Shown here in pieces: positions 61,156-64,000 of a stretch of 64,000 bases of DNA. The notes beneath the pieces were generated by a model. The model worked only from the letters and a program-made list of their open reading frames with translations. It did not search any database and was not told the DNA's origin. Source of the stretch: Trichoplax sp. H2 (taxonomy: Eukaryota > Placozoa > Uniplacotomia > Trichoplacea). Numbering within the stretch: the stretch's first letter is position 1; each line of letters begins with the position of its first letter. The stretch lies in the NCBI GenBank assembly GCA_003344405.1, contig NOWV01000005.1, positions 124,001 to 188,000 on the forward strand, read 5' to 3'. The position numbers and the translations under genes are program-made.

Positions 61156-63580
61156 ATGGGATCATTTGAAAGTAAAAATCAAGCAGATGTCTACAGCCAG
61201 TCGATGAAATGTTTTACTGATGATGAATTAAATAAATTACAAGATCTATTTAGTGAAATCACTAAAAATGAAGGCGATCACTTTGACAGAAAAGATTTAG
61301 AGGTAAGAGATATCGTGTAGAGAAGAAGCTATAATCTTATAGCATTGTATAGGTGCAGTGTAGTAAAATTGGATAGCAGTCACTGATATAGCTAGCTACT
61401 GCCATCTGTATCAATGGGGATTGATTAGTAGCAGTAATGTTTACTGTTTCCTAAGTATTATTTTGTGATAGAATAGATAGGTCTAAGCCGACTGATGACG
61501 ATTTACACCCTGTTGGATAATGTAGTCCTTTGATCGCCTACTATAGCTGCAGTAGTAAAACTTGCATGATTACTAATTGATTAGCCATGGCTACTCCGTA
61601 TGGGCTACTGATGACATTGGCATTAGTGTGCAGTATAGCCGTCTATAATCCAGCAATATAAAATGGATTTTATACACCTAACCCTAACCCTACTACAGCA
61701 TAATATATTGACGTCTTAAGCTTATTCCGTTATCATGATTATTAATGAATTATAATATTTTACTTGTTTAGCATACAGTACAGTGTACACGTAAGATGGA
61801 TGAAAAGATCCACTTGTAGTAAGATTACGTCATAGCTTTATCTAAAGGATTTTCCGATTACTGTTGAATATTTATTGTAGAATTTCTTATCGAAAACTTT
61901 CCCTACTCGGGTAATTCATGCTATATTCAATGAAATGAGCAGAATATCTATGTCGCCGCCTTCTCATCATGCGGAAAGTGATATGATTTCAATTAACTTT
62001 GAAGTATTTTGCCATTTTATATCGCGCTTATTGAAAAAAACCTTAACGGAAAAGACACGAATCTATCTCACCATCACCGCTGGATTTCAAAGTAAAGCAG
62101 CTAAATGTACTCAATTGTTAAAATTTTGTGAACTGATTGTCACTGCTTACCTCCATACTGGCCTAAATGGTAGATGTAGTGATAGCCAGCAAATTTCTTC
62201 TTGGCTTTTAACCTTAGATCGTCAAGCGTTGCATCAATTTGCTCGCTTCTTATTAACCGATTTGCTCATTAGCTCCCCAAAACAAGAGAAGTCTTTACTC
62301 TCCGCTTTCAACAGTAGCACCACAATTGAAAGCGATAGCTCACAATTTTCCATCGATGAGATAGAACAGTGGCTAGTTAAAACACCCTTGATAACACGTA
62401 TTGCCGATGAATTATTTATGGCATGTTTTATGGATCAAACTTCTGTCCATCAAGAAGAAAAATCCCACATAGTTCAAGCGGATAAAACTGATTTGGATGA
62501 TGATGATGATGATGATGATGAAAACGATGAGACTACTACAGATATACTTATACCTCTATGTATATTAGAAGATAATAAACCATCGCAGTTACTGACCTAT
62601 TCCACAATTTTAATGTTAAATAATCACTTGGAACATCAACTACGACATGAATGGAAATTACTCTTTTCCAGTTTACAACATGGTGAAAGTTTTACTACAT
62701 TGTGCAGCAGAATTATTAACAAAGGTCCGACTTTGCTAATCATTCGTGATATAAAGGGTCATATATTTGGAGGATTCGCTTCACAAAATTGGAATTATAA
62801 ATCTCAATTCTTTGGTAAACTATTTTATCCATTTTGATAGATTGAGCGGAATGATACATTGTTGCAATTTTAAAATAATTATTAAATGAATAATTTCAGT
62901 TCTATCTAGCAAAGTAGTAGTATTACGCATGATAAGTTTCATTTTACCTTTGCTAATTACATTATCGATCAATTTTTCACTTTTAGGCGATTCGAAATGT
63001 TTTTTGTTTACCGCAAATCCTAAAATGAGTGTATACACAACTACTAGATACAATAAGAATTATCAGTATCTAAACTGTAACATGCAGACGTTACCTAATG
63101 GCCTAGTAAGTGGAACACATGATCCATAATTCGCCAATATGTTTAAAATACCGACAATAAAATAATATCTTGTTTGCTTAATCTATTGCCTAAAGGGTAT
63201 GGGCGGTCAATTTGATTATTTTGGATTATGGATTGATGCGGAATACGGTAAAGGCCATAGTATGGCTGGACCAAAGTGTACAACCTACGGAAGTCCACAA
63301 TTGTCCGGGAATAAAACTTTTGAGATTGATTGTCTGGAAGTATGGAGTATCGGAAAAAAGAAGAAGGACGATGATAATGATGTATATTGTTATAAAATAG
63401 TTGTAACCAGAATAGTGATGTAATAGTAGTATATTTATCCATTAATCCTCCTATTGCTTATAATTATTGTAGGAGAATAAAAGAAGTATACTCGATCAAG
63501 ATCCTAGTGCTAAAGCCCTACTGGAGTTGATGGGTAAGAAGCAACATAGTGAAGGGCTTAGGGAACCTGAAAATAACTAA
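61156..63580 (+). CDS. MEAK7: MEAK7 / TLD domain-containing protein 1
   Basis: Lysosome-associated TLDc protein; the human protein acts in an alternative mTOR signalling route. Five exons: 61156-61302, 61881-62814, 62987-63105, 63196-63381, 63473-63580; 1494 nt, 497 residues (human 456). The start MGSFESK fits the N-myristoylated start of the family. An all-helical N-terminal half follows, with an inserted Asp run of about eight residues near 62496-62522. The TLDc domain carries HEWKLLFSSLQHGESF, GPTLLIIRD, HIFGGFASQNW, CFLFTANPKMSVYTTT, GGQFDYFGLWIDAEYGKGHS, CTTYGSPQLSG and LEVWSIG. The tail SILDQDPSAKALLELMGKK, QHSEGLREPE matches the human end. An upstream in-frame reading exists before 61156 but lacks family resemblance, so this ATG was chosen. 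Exon 2 is unusually long (934 nt) for this window. Confidence 0.93.
61678..61693. repeat. Interstitial telomere-like repeat
   Basis: CCTAACCCTAACCCTA, about 2.7 units of the animal telomere repeat (TTAGGG on the other strand), inside intron 1 of MEAK7. Too short to be more than a chance or repair-derived insertion. Confidence 0.7.
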
Positions 63581-64000
63581 ATTTTCATTGAAGATCCCTA
63601 ACGGAGATAGTTTCAATAACAAAATAATTAGAATATTATTAAATAATGGTGATAGTCTTACAATATACGCGTAAAATTGTGCAATTTTAGAAGTAGAACA
63701 TCATTTTACTGCTAATAGTAATTGGGCTGTTATCTGATGCATTGCTCTGTATGATTAGCCATCACAAATAAGTTCTGCTTTGGCTGTTACAATATTATTG
63801 CCCATAGTCACCGATATAGGGGTATAATGAGGCTATCCTAAAAGTTGATAACGAATCAATATTAATGTATATAAAATTCATATTGTTACAATAATAATAT
63901 TAACAACATGAAAGCTAAGCCAGTAAAGGAGATATTACCTGTTGCACAATATCATAATTTAAGAATCTGATATACAAAGATTGACGTTAAAAAATGAACG
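63581..64000. other. 3' flank of MEAK7
   Basis: AT-rich sequence to the window end, presumably the MEAK7 3' UTR and spacer. No canonical AATAAA is evident soon after the stop. No gene was recognised. Confidence 0.45.

Overview
The window is animal nuclear DNA. It is AT-rich, its genes are split by many short GT-AG introns (mostly 50-300 bp), and it holds metazoan families (two DEG/ENaC channels, a MEAK7 TLDc protein, ADCK5, RCCD1, the ciliary protein CFAP20) beside general eukaryotic ones (VPS18, TRAP-alpha). No prokaryotic operon, viral gene or intact transposon was seen. The compact layout, the ciliary gene and the DEG/ENaC pair would fit an early-branching animal such as a placozoan. That assignment is inference and was not tested by a search. 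All gene models below were built by hand from splice sites and reading frame. In every complete model the exon lengths sum to a multiple of three.

Layout. 1-3322 (+): C-terminal part of VPS18, cut by the window edge. 3.3-6.6 kb: non-coding, with a diverged tandem array at about 4.1-5.9 kb. 6634-10465 (+): SSR1/TRAP-alpha. 10.5-12.5 kb: non-coding with a small array. 12531-20158 (-): one long gene encoding an N-terminal membrane anchor followed by two complete M19 dipeptidase modules. 20.2-25.8 kb: non-coding, partly tandem repeats. 25811-29834 (+): a single-module secreted M19 dipeptidase. 29.8-35.6 kb: non-coding, with short tandem repeats, an inverted repeat and a GC-richer island. 35576-38076 (+): CFAP20. 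39622-43622 (-): ADCK5. 45410-47943 (+): RCCD1. 49451-53320 (-) and 55647-59734 (-): two tandem DEG/ENaC channel paralogues, the second crossing a 20-N assembly gap with duplicated flanks. 61156-63580 (+): MEAK7 (TLDc).

Most neighbours look functionally unrelated. The exceptions are two local gene families: three M19 dipeptidase modules in two divergently oriented genes, and two DEG/ENaC channels in tandem. The most interesting observation is the bimodular dipeptidase. Its two halves have eight corresponding exons with exactly the same lengths and phases (136, 284, 58, 100, 77, 88, 76, 136 nt), and a single linker exon stays open from the end of module 1 into the start of module 2, so an internal tandem duplication created a double enzyme. 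A second theme is local tandem duplication at 40-200 bp scale across the window. In two genes (RCCD1 and the single-module dipeptidase) it has copied a 3' splice site together with the first bases of the exon, leaving decoy acceptors. I did not find a new multi-gene system.
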